The notes under the pieces were generated by a model that saw only the letters and a program-made list of their open reading frames with translations, had not been told where the DNA came from and did not search any database. The translations under genes and the position numbers were made by a program. Positions 27,327 through 35,516 of a DNA stretch of 64,000 bases are shown here, piece by piece (within the stretch, counting starts at the first letter, position 1; each line of letters opens with the position of its first letter). Origin of the DNA: Trabulsiella odontotermitis. GTDB lineage: Bacteria; Pseudomonadota; Gammaproteobacteria; Enterobacterales; Enterobacteriaceae. The stretch spans positions 2,914,001-2,978,000 of the forward strand of contig NZ_CP125781.1 of assembly GCF_030053895.1 (NCBI RefSeq), in the 5' to 3' direction.

Positions 27327-28460
27327 TTACACCGTCAGGACCACACAGCTGTCAGCATCCCAACACAGCCGCACTTCATCGCCCCAGGTCGGCAGACCTT
27401 TGCGGTAGCGATGGGCATTCTGCAACTGAGCGCTGAGCATCTGACCGCTTTTGAGACGCACATGATAAATAGAGAGATCGCCAAGATAGGCGATGTGCAC
27501 CACTTCGCCGACGGCAAAATTGAAGCCATCCGCTGGCGGCTCTTCGCAGAGCATGATTTTTTCCGGCCGCAACGCGACGTACACCGGCACGTTGTCCACC
27601 ACGGAGGCGTCCGGGTCGACCTTCAGCGGATGCACAAGCCCTGGCGAGTCAATCACCAGACCATCATCCTGGCGATCTTTCAGCATCCCCTCGAAGACAT
27701 TCACCGAGCCAATAAATTCTGCGCTGTAGCGGGTGGTCGGATGCTCGTAAATCTCTTCCGGTTCGCCGATCTGCACGAACTTACCGCGGTTCATGATGGC
27801 GATACGCCCGGCCATGGTCATCGCCTCTTCCTGATCGTGAGTCACCATCACGCAGGTCACGCCGACGCGCTCCAGAATATCCACCACTTCGAGCTGCATC
27901 CGGTCGCGCAGTTTTTTATCCAGCGCGCCCATCGGTTCGTCGAGCAGCAGCAGCTTTGGCCGCTTCGCCAGGCTGCGCGCCAGCGCCACACGCTGACGTT
28001 GCCCGCCAGAGAGCTGATGCGGTTTGCGTTTAGCAAATTCCTGCATATGTACCAGCGTGAGCATCTCCTGCACCCGACTGGTGATTTCCGCTTTCGGCAG
28101 TTTGTCCTGCTTCAGGCCGAATGCAATGTTTTGCTCCACCGTCATGTGCGGAAACAGCGCGTAGGATTGAAACATCATATTGATCGGTCGCTGGTAAGGC
28201 GGCACGCTGGAAAGATCGACACCGTCGAGCACAATTTGCCCGGCGGTGGGGTGTTCAAACCCGGCCAGCATACGCAGCAGCGTGGATTTCCCGCAGCCAG
28301 AGGGGCCGAGCAGGGCAAAAATTTCGCCTTTGTAGATAGTCAGACTGACGTCATCAACGGCATGTTGTCCGTCGAAGGATTTCGTGAGGTTGCGGATTTC
28401 CAGCAGCGGGGTCAGCGCTTTGCGGGTTTTCGCCTGTGGGCGGGGTGTCGCGTCATTCAA
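27327..28460 (-). CDS. potG: PotG, putrescine ABC transporter ATPase
   Basis: The ATP-hydrolysing subunit of PotFGHI, 377 residues from the TTG at 28460, the E. coli length. Motifs are Walker A LLGPSGCGKST, signature LSGGQRQRVALARSL, Walker B LLLLDEPMGALD and the switch HDQEEAMT, followed by a C-terminal TOBE/OB regulatory domain (about 290-377). I prefer TTG because GGAGAGC sits just upstream and homology begins there. An ATG at 28508 would add 16 unrelated residues. Two perfect hairpins lie between potF and this gene and probably reduce its expression relative to potF. Confidence 0.95.
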   Translation of the reverse strand: MNDATPRPQAKTRKALTPLLEIRNLTKSFDGQHAVDDVSLTIYKGEIFALLGPSGCGKSTLLRMLAGFEHPTAGQIVLDGVDLSSVPPYQRPINMMFQSYALFPHMTVEQNIAFGLKQDKLPKAEITSRVQEMLTLVHMQEFAKRKPHQLSGGQRQRVALARSLAKRPKLLLLDEPMGALDKKLRDRMQLEVVDILERVGVTCVMVTHDQEEAMTMAGRIAIMNRGKFVQIGEPEEIYEHPTTRYSAEFIGSVNVFEGMLKDRQDDGLVIDSPGLVHPLKVDPDASVVDNVPVYVALRPEKIMLCEEPPADGFNFAVGEVVHIAYLGDLSIYHVRLKSGQMLSAQLQNAHRYRKGLPTWGDEVRLCWDADSCVVLTV

Positions 28461-28525
28461 TCGGGTGCTCTCCGGCAAAAAACAAGCATCAGTATGGACC
28501 GGTGCCATACAAAGTCGTTGTAGTG

Positions 28526-28576
28526 CAGGCGCACCACAGCGGTGCGCCTGTTGCCGGGCAATGAAACCTGCCCGGC
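28526..28576 (-). terminator. Tandem stem-loops in the potF-potG spacer
   Basis: Two consecutive perfect stems: CAGGCGCACC/GGTGCGCCTG with a 5-nt loop (28526-28550), and GCCGGGCA/TGCCCGGC with an 8-nt loop (28553-28576). They lie inside one operon, between the binding-protein gene and the ATPase gene, without a T-run. The likely role is partial attenuation or protection of the upstream mRNA, so that PotF outnumbers PotGHI. Confidence 0.65.
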
Positions 28577-28602
28577 GGGTAAAGCGTGTCGAAAAGCGCT
28601 AA

Positions 28603-29715
28603 TTACTTCCCGCTTTTGACTTTCGTCCATGCACGGGTACGTACGCGGTCAATCTTCGGATCCTGTACTTTCAGGGTGAACAGTTTGGCCTGCACATCTG
28701 CTGGCGGGTAGATGCCAGGGTTAGTACGAACCTCTTCGCTCACCAGCGCCGTCGCCTCTTTGTTGACGTTGGCGTAGTACACATGGTCAGAGATATGGGC
28801 GATCACGTCCGGACGCAGCAGGTAGTTCAGGAACTGGTACGCTTCATCTTTGTTTTTCGCATCCGCTGGCATCGCGAATACATCAAAGAATGCCAGCGCC
28901 CCTTCTTTCGGGATGGAATAAGAAATATTCACACCGTTTTTCGCTTCTTTCGCGCGGTTCGCTGCCTGCCATACGTCGCCCGCCCAGCCGATAGCCACGC
29001 AGATATCGCCGTTTGCCAGGTCGTTGATGTATTGCGAAGAGTGGAAGTAACGAATGTTCGGACGCAGCTTCAGCAGCAGCTCTGTCGCCGGACCGGTGTA
29101 GTCATCCGCTTTGGTGCTGTTCGGATCTTTGCCAAGGTAGTTCAGCACGGTGGCAAACACCTCTTCCGGCGCATCAAGGAAGGACACGCCGCAGCTTTTC
29201 AGTTTTTCCAGATTTTCTGGTTTCAGGATCAGATCCCAGCTGTTCAACGGGGCATCCGCCCCCAACGCCGCTTTGACTTTATCGACGTTATAGCCAATAC
29301 CGGTGGTCGCCCACATATACGGCATTGCGTATTTGTTACCCGGGTCGTGACGCGCGATAAGCTTCAGCAGTTCCGGATCGAGGTTTTTCCAGTTCGGCAG
29401 TTTGCTCTTATCGAGCGGCTGGAACACACCGGCCGCCAACTGGCGTTCAAGGAAGCTGGCAGACGGAACGACCAGATCAAACCCGGTACTGCCCGCCATC
29501 AGTTTGCCTTCCAGTACTTCATTGGAATCAAACACGTCGTAAACCACTTTAATACCGGTTTCTTTTTCGAAATTCGCCACCGTGTCCGGCGCGATATAGT
29601 CAGACCAGTTATAGACATGCAGGGTTTTCTGTTCAGCCGCGAGCGAACCAGCAGACACGGCCATCAGCGCACCCGTCACCAGACCGGTTAACCATTTCTT
29701 ACTAAAAGCGGTCAT
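28603..29715 (-). CDS. potF: PotF, periplasmic putrescine-binding protein
   Basis: 370 residues, the E. coli length. The solute-binding protein that captures putrescine in the periplasm. The signal peptide (about 1-26) ends SLAA before EQKTLHVYNW. Conserved ligand-pocket segments are NWSDYI, GFDLVVPSASF, YMWATTGIGYN and AIGWAGDVWQA. The start at 29715 (preceded by GAAAGGA) aligns with E. coli; 25 further in-frame codons upstream are leader. It is the first gene of potFGHI. Confidence 0.97.
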   Translation of the reverse strand: MTAFSKKWLTGLVTGALMAVSAGSLAAEQKTLHVYNWSDYIAPDTVANFEKETGIKVVYDVFDSNEVLEGKLMAGSTGFDLVVPSASFLERQLAAGVFQPLDKSKLPNWKNLDPELLKLIARHDPGNKYAMPYMWATTGIGYNVDKVKAALGADAPLNSWDLILKPENLEKLKSCGVSFLDAPEEVFATVLNYLGKDPNSTKADDYTGPATELLLKLRPNIRYFHSSQYINDLANGDICVAIGWAGDVWQAANRAKEAKNGVNISYSIPKEGALAFFDVFAMPADAKNKDEAYQFLNYLLRPDVIAHISDHVYYANVNKEATALVSEEVRTNPGIYPPADVQAKLFTLKVQDPKIDRVRTRAWTKVKSGK

Positions 29716-30099
29716 ATCTCTTTCCTTCTCAACGATTGTTAATAAATGAACCAAAATATTGGAGCCTGGAAGCATGCAAAAACCATGCATATTTTGTCAT
29801 TGTGTCCAGAAAAGGAGAGACGGCGCTCCCCTGCGGTTACAGCTCGCTTTTGCGGCGTAATCCCACCGTTATTAATGAGATATCACCGGGGCATCGCAAG
29901 AATAACTGTAGCCAGGGTTGCAGGCTATAGCTCAGATTAAAAAACGCCTTTTATCAATTTTTTATGCAAGATCACTCTATTCGATAGAGCTTACAGGTCG
30001 GAATGGTGGTGAATAATTCTTTAATGAAAGGTTAAATGCAGAATAATAAAACGGAACAGGCAGCCGCGCTGGCAGCGACTGCGCTTATCAAAGGGGGGA
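29716..30099. other. Intergenic region between ybjN and potF
   Basis: 384 bases. It must contain the potF promoter and the end of the ybjN transcript. A possible sigma-54 element is listed separately. A plus-strand reading frame starting at 30036 runs into ybjN antisense and is not called. Confidence 0.6.
29775..29790 (-). promoter_or_regulatory. Possible -24/-12 (sigma-54) element upstream of potF
   Basis: The minus strand reads ATGCATGGTTTTTGCA. The -12 half TTGCA is perfect; the -24 half matches 4 of 7 bases and has TG where GG is nearly invariant. It lies 59 bases before the potF ATG. potFGHI belongs to the NtrC regulon in E. coli, which is why I looked; the degenerate -24 makes this weak. 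Confidence 0.3.
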
Positions 30100-30579
30100 T
30101 CAGTGAAGAAAATGGTACTGAATCTCTTCTTTTGGCAGCTCTTCTTCTTCTGGCTTGTAGAGCAACTGATGCGCTGAAGCCTCAAGGATCACCATCGAAA
30201 TCTGCTCTTCACTCTGGCGGACAAACCAGGAGAATTGCTCAAGCGACACCCCAGCACCGGCGGATAAAGACTGGCAAACCACCAGTTTTGGCAGATTATC
30301 ATCCTGAATATCCAGGAACGCTTTGATGGTCAGCGAGCTGGCGTTGATGGAAGAGAGATCGGCGGAGAGCGTCAGCAGCGCGGAGGGCTTCACTTCGGCA
30401 AGCGCGGAAAAGAGGATGACATTATCAAGAAGATCGATTTTGGCATCGAAAATCCCGTCAAAATTTTGCATATGCGGCAGGTGCAACGCCTGACAGGTAT
30501 CGCATTCGAAAAAGTTTATGCCGAGTTCATCGAGCCACTGACGTAACGTGTCAAGACCCGGAACGACGAGTGAAGCCAT
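30100..30579 (-). CDS. ybjN: YbjN, sensory-transduction-like stress protein
   Basis: 159 residues (E. coli 158). YbjN is a small cytoplasmic YbjN/DUF1790-domain protein with a type III secretion chaperone-like fold. In E. coli it affects motility, exopolysaccharide and stress tolerance; the mechanism is unknown. The conserved blocks are VVPGLDTLRQWLDELG, LHLPHMQNFDG and WFVRQSEEQISMVI. Start ATG 30579 aligns with E. coli. It is the last gene of the ybjC-nfsA-rimK-ybjN run. Confidence 0.93.
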   Translation of the reverse strand: MASLVVPGLDTLRQWLDELGINFFECDTCQALHLPHMQNFDGIFDAKIDLLDNVILFSALAEVKPSALLTLSADLSSINASSLTIKAFLDIQDDNLPKLVVCQSLSAGAGVSLEQFSWFVRQSEEQISMVILEASAHQLLYKPEEEELPKEEIQYHFLH

Positions 30580-30665
30580 ATGCCTGAGACCTTTAGCTGA
30601 GAAATAACGGGGCACATATTACGCATAAAGTCTGACATATACTATGAAAGCCGTCGAAAATGGCA

Positions 30666-31568
30666 TCATCCGCCAGTTTTCAGACAGAATCCCGGCTGCG
30701 CGTGACGCTCAATCCATTGAATCATACGCCCGGCAATATCAATGCCGGTAGTTTTCTCAATGCCTTCCAGCCCCGGCGACGCATTGACCTCCATCACCAA
30801 CGGCCCGCGTGACGCCCGCAAAATGTCAACGCCCGCCACATCCAGACCGAGCGTTTGCGCGGCTTTAATGGCGATTTCCCGCTCGCGCGGCGTGATATTG
30901 GCGATCGTCGCCACCCCGCCCCGGTGCAGATTCGAACGAAAATCGCCGTCTTTTGCCCGCCGTTCAATGGCGGCGACCACTTCATTGCCCACCACCAGGC
31001 AGCGAATATCACGCCCTTTCGCCTCCTGGATATACTCCTGCACCAGAATATGGGCGTTTAGCCCGCGAAACGCGTCAATCACGCTTTCTGCCGCCTGGCG
31101 CGTTTCCGCCAGCACCACGCCAATCCCCTGCGTCCCTTCCACCAGTTTAACCACCAGCGGCGCGCCGCCGACCATGTCGATGAGATCGCTGGTGTCGTCC
31201 GGGGAATGGGCGATGCCGGTCATCGGCAGGTCGATCCCCTGACGCGCCATCAGTTGCAGCGAGCGCAGTTTGTCGCGCGCGCGCATGATCGCCACCGATT
31301 CATTCAGCGGATAGCTGCCGAGCATTTCAAACTGGCGCAGCGCCGCCGTACCGTAATAGGTAATGGCGGAACCAATGCGAGGAATGACGGCATCAAAATG
31401 GGGAAGCTGACGGCCTTTATAATGAATGGAGGAGGCCGCCGGATTGATATTCATATAACAGGAGAGCGGATCGAGGATTTCGACCAGATGACCGCGCTTC
31501 ATCGCGGCCTCCCGCAGGCGTTTACAGGACCAGAGTGTTCCGTCCCGGGACAATATGGCAATCTTCAT
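30666..31568 (-). CDS. rimK: RimK, ribosomal protein S6 glutamate ligase
   Basis: 300 residues, the E. coli length. An ATP-grasp ligase that adds glutamates to the C-terminus of ribosomal protein S6 and can also make poly-alpha-glutamate. The N-terminal domain begins MKIAILSRDGTLWSCKRLRE. The ATP-grasp glycine loop is VEGTQGIGVVLAE and the metal/nucleotide site is GPLVMEVNASPGLEG. It lies between nfsA (83 bp upstream) and ybjN (86 bp downstream). Confidence 0.97.
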   Translation of the reverse strand: MKIAILSRDGTLWSCKRLREAAMKRGHLVEILDPLSCYMNINPAASSIHYKGRQLPHFDAVIPRIGSAITYYGTAALRQFEMLGSYPLNESVAIMRARDKLRSLQLMARQGIDLPMTGIAHSPDDTSDLIDMVGGAPLVVKLVEGTQGIGVVLAETRQAAESVIDAFRGLNAHILVQEYIQEAKGRDIRCLVVGNEVVAAIERRAKDGDFRSNLHRGGVATIANITPREREIAIKAAQTLGLDVAGVDILRASRGPLVMEVNASPGLEGIEKTTGIDIAGRMIQWIERHAQPGFCLKTGG

Positions 31569-31651
31569 CCTGCACCTCTTCTGACGTCTGAAAAAGACCT
31601 TGGGAAAGTGGGCGTATCATACACTTAGTCAGGCGCAGGCTGAACGGGATT

Positions 31652-32374
31652 TTAACGTGTCGCCCAACCTTGTTTATGTAAGTAATCAAGGATAAACGGA
31701 CGCGTTTCTTTGATAACGGTGCGACGAATATGATCACTCCAGGTATCCCGGCGCGTATTGCTGTTGCGCGACAGATAGTAACTGGCCATTTCTTCGTCGT
31801 ATTGCGCCAGAATCTGTTCATCGACCGGCTGATACTGGTTTTCATGCACCAGCATCGCCGCAGGCATTCGCGGTTTCACGCCCGGATCGTCCGCCGGCCA
31901 GCCGAGGCACAGACCAAACAGCGGCAGCACATGTTTCGGCACTTTCAGCGCCTCACCCACCGCTTCAATGTTGTTTCGAATGCCTCCGATGAAAACACCG
32001 CCCAGGCCTAACGACTCTGCCGCTGCCATCGCGTTCTGCCCCATCATCGCCGTATCCACCGCACCGAGCAGTAACTGTTCTGCCCTTCCCAGACTGGCAT
32101 CAGGGCAGATTTGCAAAAGGCGATTAAAATCGGCGCAAAATACCCAAAACTCCGCCGCCTGCGCGACATGTTGCTGACCGCCAGTAAGCGTGACGAATTG
32201 TGCGCGGAGACTGGGGTCAGTGACGCGAATAATCGAACTGCACTGCAAAAAACTGGAGCTGGAAGCCGCCTGCGCGCTGGCGATAATAGCGTTGCGCTGC
32301 GCCTCGCTTATTGGCTTGTCGGTAAAATGGCGGATGGATCGGTGGCTACGCAGCAGATCAATGGTCGGCGTCAT
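31652..32374 (-). CDS. nfsA: NfsA, oxygen-insensitive NADPH nitroreductase
   Basis: 240 residues, the E. coli length. An FMN-dependent homodimeric major nitroreductase, reducing nitrofurans, nitroaromatics and quinones with NADPH. The FMN phosphate site HRSIRHF is near the N-terminus, with SSSSFLQCSSIIRV, ESLGLGGVFIGGIRN and the C-terminal NNIEAVGEAL/RRDTWSDHIRR regions. In E. coli it is induced with ybjC by SoxS/MarA. The start at 32374 lies 17 bp inside the end of ybjC, so translation is coupled. Confidence 0.96.
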   Translation of the reverse strand: MTPTIDLLRSHRSIRHFTDKPISEAQRNAIIASAQAASSSSFLQCSSIIRVTDPSLRAQFVTLTGGQQHVAQAAEFWVFCADFNRLLQICPDASLGRAEQLLLGAVDTAMMGQNAMAAAESLGLGGVFIGGIRNNIEAVGEALKVPKHVLPLFGLCLGWPADDPGVKPRMPAAMLVHENQYQPVDEQILAQYDEEMASYYLSRNSNTRRDTWSDHIRRTVIKETRPFILDYLHKQGWATR

Positions 32375-32648
32375 CACGTTTTTTCCTTTCAGAATGTGAA
32401 GAAGAGGTTTTGTCGCTCTGCATCAGCTGTGGCGCAATACCCTGCGCCAGTTTCCAGAACAGTGCGAAAGCCGCCGGAAGCATCAGGAAAATCCCCGCGA
32501 AAATCATCACGACGGCCGCCATCTGGCTGGCAAAAGGCGCAGGCAAACTGATGTACTGGTTCAGCGACAGCCACGCCAGGGCGAGTAATATCATCCCTGC
32601 CGCTTCGAGGATCAGAACGCTTTTCGGTAGCGCGCCGAGCGATTTCAT
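32358..32648 (-). CDS. ybjC: YbjC, DUF1418 membrane protein
   Basis: 96 residues (E. coli 95), with two predicted membrane helices (about 8-28 and 42-66) and a charged tail rich in Ser, Lys and Arg. The function is unknown. It is the first gene of the nfsA-rimK-ybjN run and overlaps nfsA by 17 bp, the arrangement of E. coli, where the promoter ahead of ybjC responds to redox-cycling drugs through SoxS. Start ATG 32648 aligns with the family; an upstream in-frame ATG at 32717 would invade the promoter region. Confidence 0.9.
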   Translation of the reverse strand: MKSLGALPKSVLILEAAGMILLALAWLSLNQYISLPAPFASQMAAVVMIFAGIFLMLPAAFALFWKLAQGIAPQLMQSDKTSSSHSERKKRDDADH

Positions 32649-32680
32649 GGATGTTCTCCGGCAGACTCTTTTCAGATGAG

Positions 32681-32699
32681 AATAACAAGAGTCATTATC
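32681..32699. promoter_or_regulatory. Fur-box-like sequence between ybjC and grxA
   Basis: AATAACAAGAGTCATTATC matches 14 of 19 bases of the classic Fur box, with the right half (TCATTATC) perfect. It lies 32 bp upstream of ybjC in the divergent ybjC/grxA region, where OxyR and SoxS/MarA control would be expected. Chance matching in an AT-rich promoter is possible. Confidence 0.25.
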
Positions 32700-32811
32700 A
32701 ATACAAACCCTAAGCAATCGAAACGACAGGTAAAACCTTCTTTCCCTCTCACGCTGCTGGCGTCATCATAAGCGCTATTCGCCGTCAGGCTTTAGGTTAA
32801 GGAGAGAAACA

Positions 32812-33075
32812 ATGTTTGCTGTTATTTTTGGTCGTCCGGGTTGCCCTTACTGTGTTCGCGCAAAAGAACTGGCTGAAAAACTGACCACAGAGCGTGACGA
32901 TTTCAACTACCGTTATGTTGATATTCATGCGGAAGGGATCACCAAGGCTGATCTGGAAAAAACCGTCGGTAAACCGGTCGAAACCGTACCGCAGATTTTT
33001 GTCGATCAAACGCACATCGGTGGTTGCACAGATTTTGAAGCGTGGGCGAAAGAGAATCTCGGCCTGTTCGCGTAA
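32812..33075 (+). CDS. grxA: Glutaredoxin 1
   Basis: 87 residues (E. coli 85). A glutathione-dependent dithiol oxidoreductase that reduces ribonucleotide reductase, PAPS reductase and OxyR. The thioredoxin fold has the active site C11-P-Y-C14 in GRPGCPYCVRAKE and the cis-proline motif ETVPQIF (Thr58, Val59). At position 72, where E. coli GrxA has the glutathione-contacting tyrosine (GGYTD), this protein has cysteine (GGCTD), as other glutaredoxins such as Grx3 do. The tail is two residues longer. It has a strong ribosome site (AAGGAGAG) and is divergent from ybjC. Confidence 0.96.
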   Translation: MFAVIFGRPGCPYCVRAKELAEKLTTERDDFNYRYVDIHAEGITKADLEKTVGKPVETVPQIFVDQTHIGGCTDFEAWAKENLGLFA

Positions 33076-33082
33076 CGTTTTA

Positions 33083-33107
33083 TTGACGCCCTGCCCCAGG
33101 GCGTCAA
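33083..33107. terminator. Hairpin between convergent grxA and ybjM
   Basis: A perfect 10-bp stem TTGACGCCCT/AGGGCGTCAA with a 5-nt loop; it overlaps the ybjM stop codon. There is no marked T-run on either side. Confidence 0.5.
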
Positions 33108-33478
33108 CGATCGCTGCGTTTGTTACCCAGCAGACTGCAGATAAACAACCCGCACAGCGCACCCAGCGCGCACCAGAATACGGCACTGAATAACCATGCC
33201 AGTTCCTGCCAGAAAGAACGTTGCGTCGCCAGATAAACGCGCATCAGCAGAAGACATAATGGCATCGCCAGAATCGCGCCCAGCACCGGACGCACAACGC
33301 TTCCCCTGACGGAAATGATACTCGCCAGCGCACCCGGTATGAGGAAAAAGAGTAAACCCAGTTCAGAATTTCCGGACGCAGAAAACGCGCCTTTCATATG
33401 CAAAGAAACGGAAAAGCAGACCACAATAAAAAGTAAGAAACAGCAGGCCACGCCTACCCAGCCATGTTCAGACTTCAA
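33104..33478 (-). CDS. ybjM: YbjM, small inner-membrane protein
   Basis: 124 residues (E. coli 125), with four predicted membrane helices (about 7-26, 38-58, 66-84, 96-118). The conserved end TRSFWQELAWLFSAVFWCALGAL is split by a short turn. The function is unknown. Divergent from ybjL and convergent with grxA, as in E. coli. Confidence 0.88.
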   Translation of the reverse strand: MKSEHGWVGVACCFLLFIVVCFSVSLHMKGAFSASGNSELGLLFFLIPGALASIISVRGSVVRPVLGAILAMPLCLLLMRVYLATQRSFWQELAWLFSAVFWCALGALCGLFICSLLGNKRSDR

Positions 33479-33641
33479 AGAATCCTCCTGACAGCATCTC
33501 TATCAAACTCACGATTTGCCCCGAAAGGCCCCAGTCAGATAAAGCATTCAGGCATTCCATGCCAATAAGCGCTTACACGTATAAAAACGATTGTGACTAG
33601 CCGTAGCATCGCGGAACGATTAAACTAACGGGCTTAATTTG

Positions 33642-33714
33642 ATGGTTATTACCGCTTCAGGGAAAGCGCATTTTCCCTTTCAGATTCTTGGGAAACCTTA
33701 GCCCAAATAACCAT
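33642..33714 (+). ncRNA. Possible structured leader RNA of ybjL (three-way junction)
   Basis: A closing stem ATGGTTATT (33642-33650) with AATAACCAT (33706-33714) encloses two hairpins: AGGGAAA/TTTCCCT around GCGCAT (33659-33678), and TGGG/CCCA (33689-33705). It ends 40 bases before the ybjL GTG. All pairings are exact Watson-Crick. No known riboswitch class fits what I can see; whether it is conserved or transcribed is unknown. Confidence 0.35.
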
Positions 33715-33754
33715 TTCTTTCAACAACTTACTAGTAAACAAGAAGTTAGCTTCC

Positions 33755-35440
33755 GTGAATATAAACGTCGCAGATTTGTTAAATGGGAATTACATCCTGT
33801 TATTATTTGTGGTACTGGCGCTCGGTCTTTGTCTTGGGAAATTGCGTCTGGGTCCGGTCCAACTCGGTAATTCCATTGGCGTTTTAGTGGTCTCCCTCTT
33901 ATTAGGTCAACAGCATTTCAGCATTAACACTGACGCATTAAATCTGGGCTTTATGCTGTTTATTTTTTGTGTGGGCGTGGAAGCCGGACCTAACTTTTTC
34001 TCTATTTTTTTTCGCGACGGTAAGAATTATCTGATGCTGGCGCTGGTGATGGTCGGTAGCGCGCTAATAATTGCCTTAGCGCTCGGAAAACTGTTTGGCT
34101 GGGATATTGGCCTGACGGCCGGTATGCTGGCTGGTTCGATGACCTCAACGCCGGTGCTGGTTGGCGCGGGCGATACGCTCCGCCATTCCGGGATGACCGG
34201 AACGCAACTTTCTTCGGCGCTTGACCACCTGAGCCTTGGCTACGCCCTGACCTATCTGATTGGTCTGGTGAGCCTGATTGTTGGCGCACGCTATCTGCCG
34301 AAACTGCAGCATCAGGATCTGCAAACCAGCGCGCAGCAAATCGCCCGCGAGCGCGGTCTTGATACCGACATTAATCGCAAAGTCTACCTGCCGGTCATTC
34401 GCGCTTATCGCGTCGGTCCTGAGCTGGTCGCCTGGGCTGATGGCAAGAATCTGCGCGAGCTGGGGATTTATCGCCAGACGGGCTGCTATATTGAACGCAT
34501 TCGCCGCAACGGTATTCTCGCCACACCAGATGGTGATGCGGTTTTGCAACTGGGCGACGAAATCGCGCTGGTGGGTTACCCGGATGCCCATTCCCGTCTC
34601 GACCCCAGTTTCCGTAACGGTAAAGAAGTGTTCGACCGCGACCTGCTGGACATGCGCATCGTAACGGAAGAGATCGTGGTGAAAAACCATAACGCCGTCG
34701 GTCGCCGCCTGGCGCAGCTCAAACTGACCGACCACGGCTGCTTCCTTAACCGCGTGATCCGCAGCCAGATCGAAATGCCAATCGACGACAACGTGGTGCT
34801 TAACAAAGGCGATGTATTACAGGTCAGCGGCGATACGCGCCGGGTAAAAACCATTGCCGATCGCATTGGATTTATCTCGATTCACAGTCAGGTGACCGAC
34901 CTGCTCGCTTTCTGCGCTTTCTTCATCATCGGCCTGATGATCGGCATGATCTCCTTCCAGTTCAGCACCTTTAGCTTTGGCGTCGGTAACGCCGCTGGCC
35001 TGCTGTTCGCCGGGATCATGCTCGGCTTCCTGCGTGCCAACCACCCGACCTTCGGCTATATTCCGCAGGGTGCGCTGAACATGGTGAAAGAGTTCGGTCT
35101 GATGGTGTTTATGGCGGGCGTGGGCCTGAGCGCAGGCAGCGGTCTGACCCACAGCCTCGGGGCGGTCGGCGGGCAAATGCTGATCGCCGGATTGATCGTC
35201 AGCCTGGTGCCGGTGGTGATTTGCTTCCTGTTCGGGGCATATGTTTTACGAATGAACCGCGCGCTACTGTTCGGCGCCATGATGGGCGCCCGCACCTGCG
35301 CCCCGGCGATGGAAATTATTAGCGATACCGCACGCAGTAACATCCCGGCGCTGGGCTACGCAGGCACCTATGCGATAGCGAACGTACTGCTGACGCTGGC
35401 GGGTACGCTCATCATCATCATCTGGCCGGCATTAGGATAA
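33755..35440 (+). CDS. ybjL: YbjL, AspT/YidE-family putative transporter
   Basis: 561 residues, the E. coli length. A putative inner-membrane anion exchanger of the aspartate:alanine exchanger family. Two five-helix membrane halves (about 10-180 and 375-560) flank two TrkA_C (RCK_C) domains in the cytoplasm (about 200-375). The repeat signature GLMLFIFCVGVEAG-like sequence in the first half is mirrored by GLMVFMAGVGLSAG in the second. E. coli YbjL has been linked to glutamate and succinate efflux; the substrate here is not established. Translation starts at GTG. The 5' leader may fold into a three-way junction. Confidence 0.93.
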   Translation: MNINVADLLNGNYILLLFVVLALGLCLGKLRLGPVQLGNSIGVLVVSLLLGQQHFSINTDALNLGFMLFIFCVGVEAGPNFFSIFFRDGKNYLMLALVMVGSALIIALALGKLFGWDIGLTAGMLAGSMTSTPVLVGAGDTLRHSGMTGTQLSSALDHLSLGYALTYLIGLVSLIVGARYLPKLQHQDLQTSAQQIARERGLDTDINRKVYLPVIRAYRVGPELVAWADGKNLRELGIYRQTGCYIERIRRNGILATPDGDAVLQLGDEIALVGYPDAHSRLDPSFRNGKEVFDRDLLDMRIVTEEIVVKNHNAVGRRLAQLKLTDHGCFLNRVIRSQIEMPIDDNVVLNKGDVLQVSGDTRRVKTIADRIGFISIHSQVTDLLAFCAFFIIGLMIGMISFQFSTFSFGVGNAAGLLFAGIMLGFLRANHPTFGYIPQGALNMVKEFGLMVFMAGVGLSAGSGLTHSLGAVGGQMLIAGLIVSLVPVVICFLFGAYVLRMNRALLFGAMMGARTCAPAMEIISDTARSNIPALGYAGTYAIANVLLTLAGTLIIIIWPALG

Positions 35441-35483
35441 AACTGAAGTTTGCAAGCAGCAGAAAAAATTTATGTGAACTACA

Positions 35484-35510
35484 GAACTTTTTTATCGGAC
35501 ATCAGTCATA
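35484..35510 (+). promoter_or_regulatory. Sigma-E promoter of rybB
   Basis: The -35 element GAACTTT and -10 element TCATA (35506-35510) are separated by the 16-bp AACTT-to-TCATA spacing of sigma-E promoters, and the RybB 5' end is 6 bp further on. RybB is a known sigma-E-dependent sRNA. Confidence 0.85.
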
Positions 35511-35516
35511 AGTAAT

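Noticed and set aside
27411..28523. 370-codon open frame antisense to potG
   Set aside because: Mirrors the potG coding frame; rich in His and Arg with no recognisable domain.
28783..29691. 302-codon open frame antisense to potF
   Set aside because: Complete antisense overlap with potF and no domain; typical GC-rich shadow frame.
30036..30326. 96-codon plus-strand frame starting MQNNKTEQAAALAATAL, with AAAGG 5 bp upstream
   Set aside because: Has a plausible start, but three quarters of it is antisense to the conserved ybjN gene and I recognise no homologue. A short peptide beginning there cannot be excluded without proteomic data.
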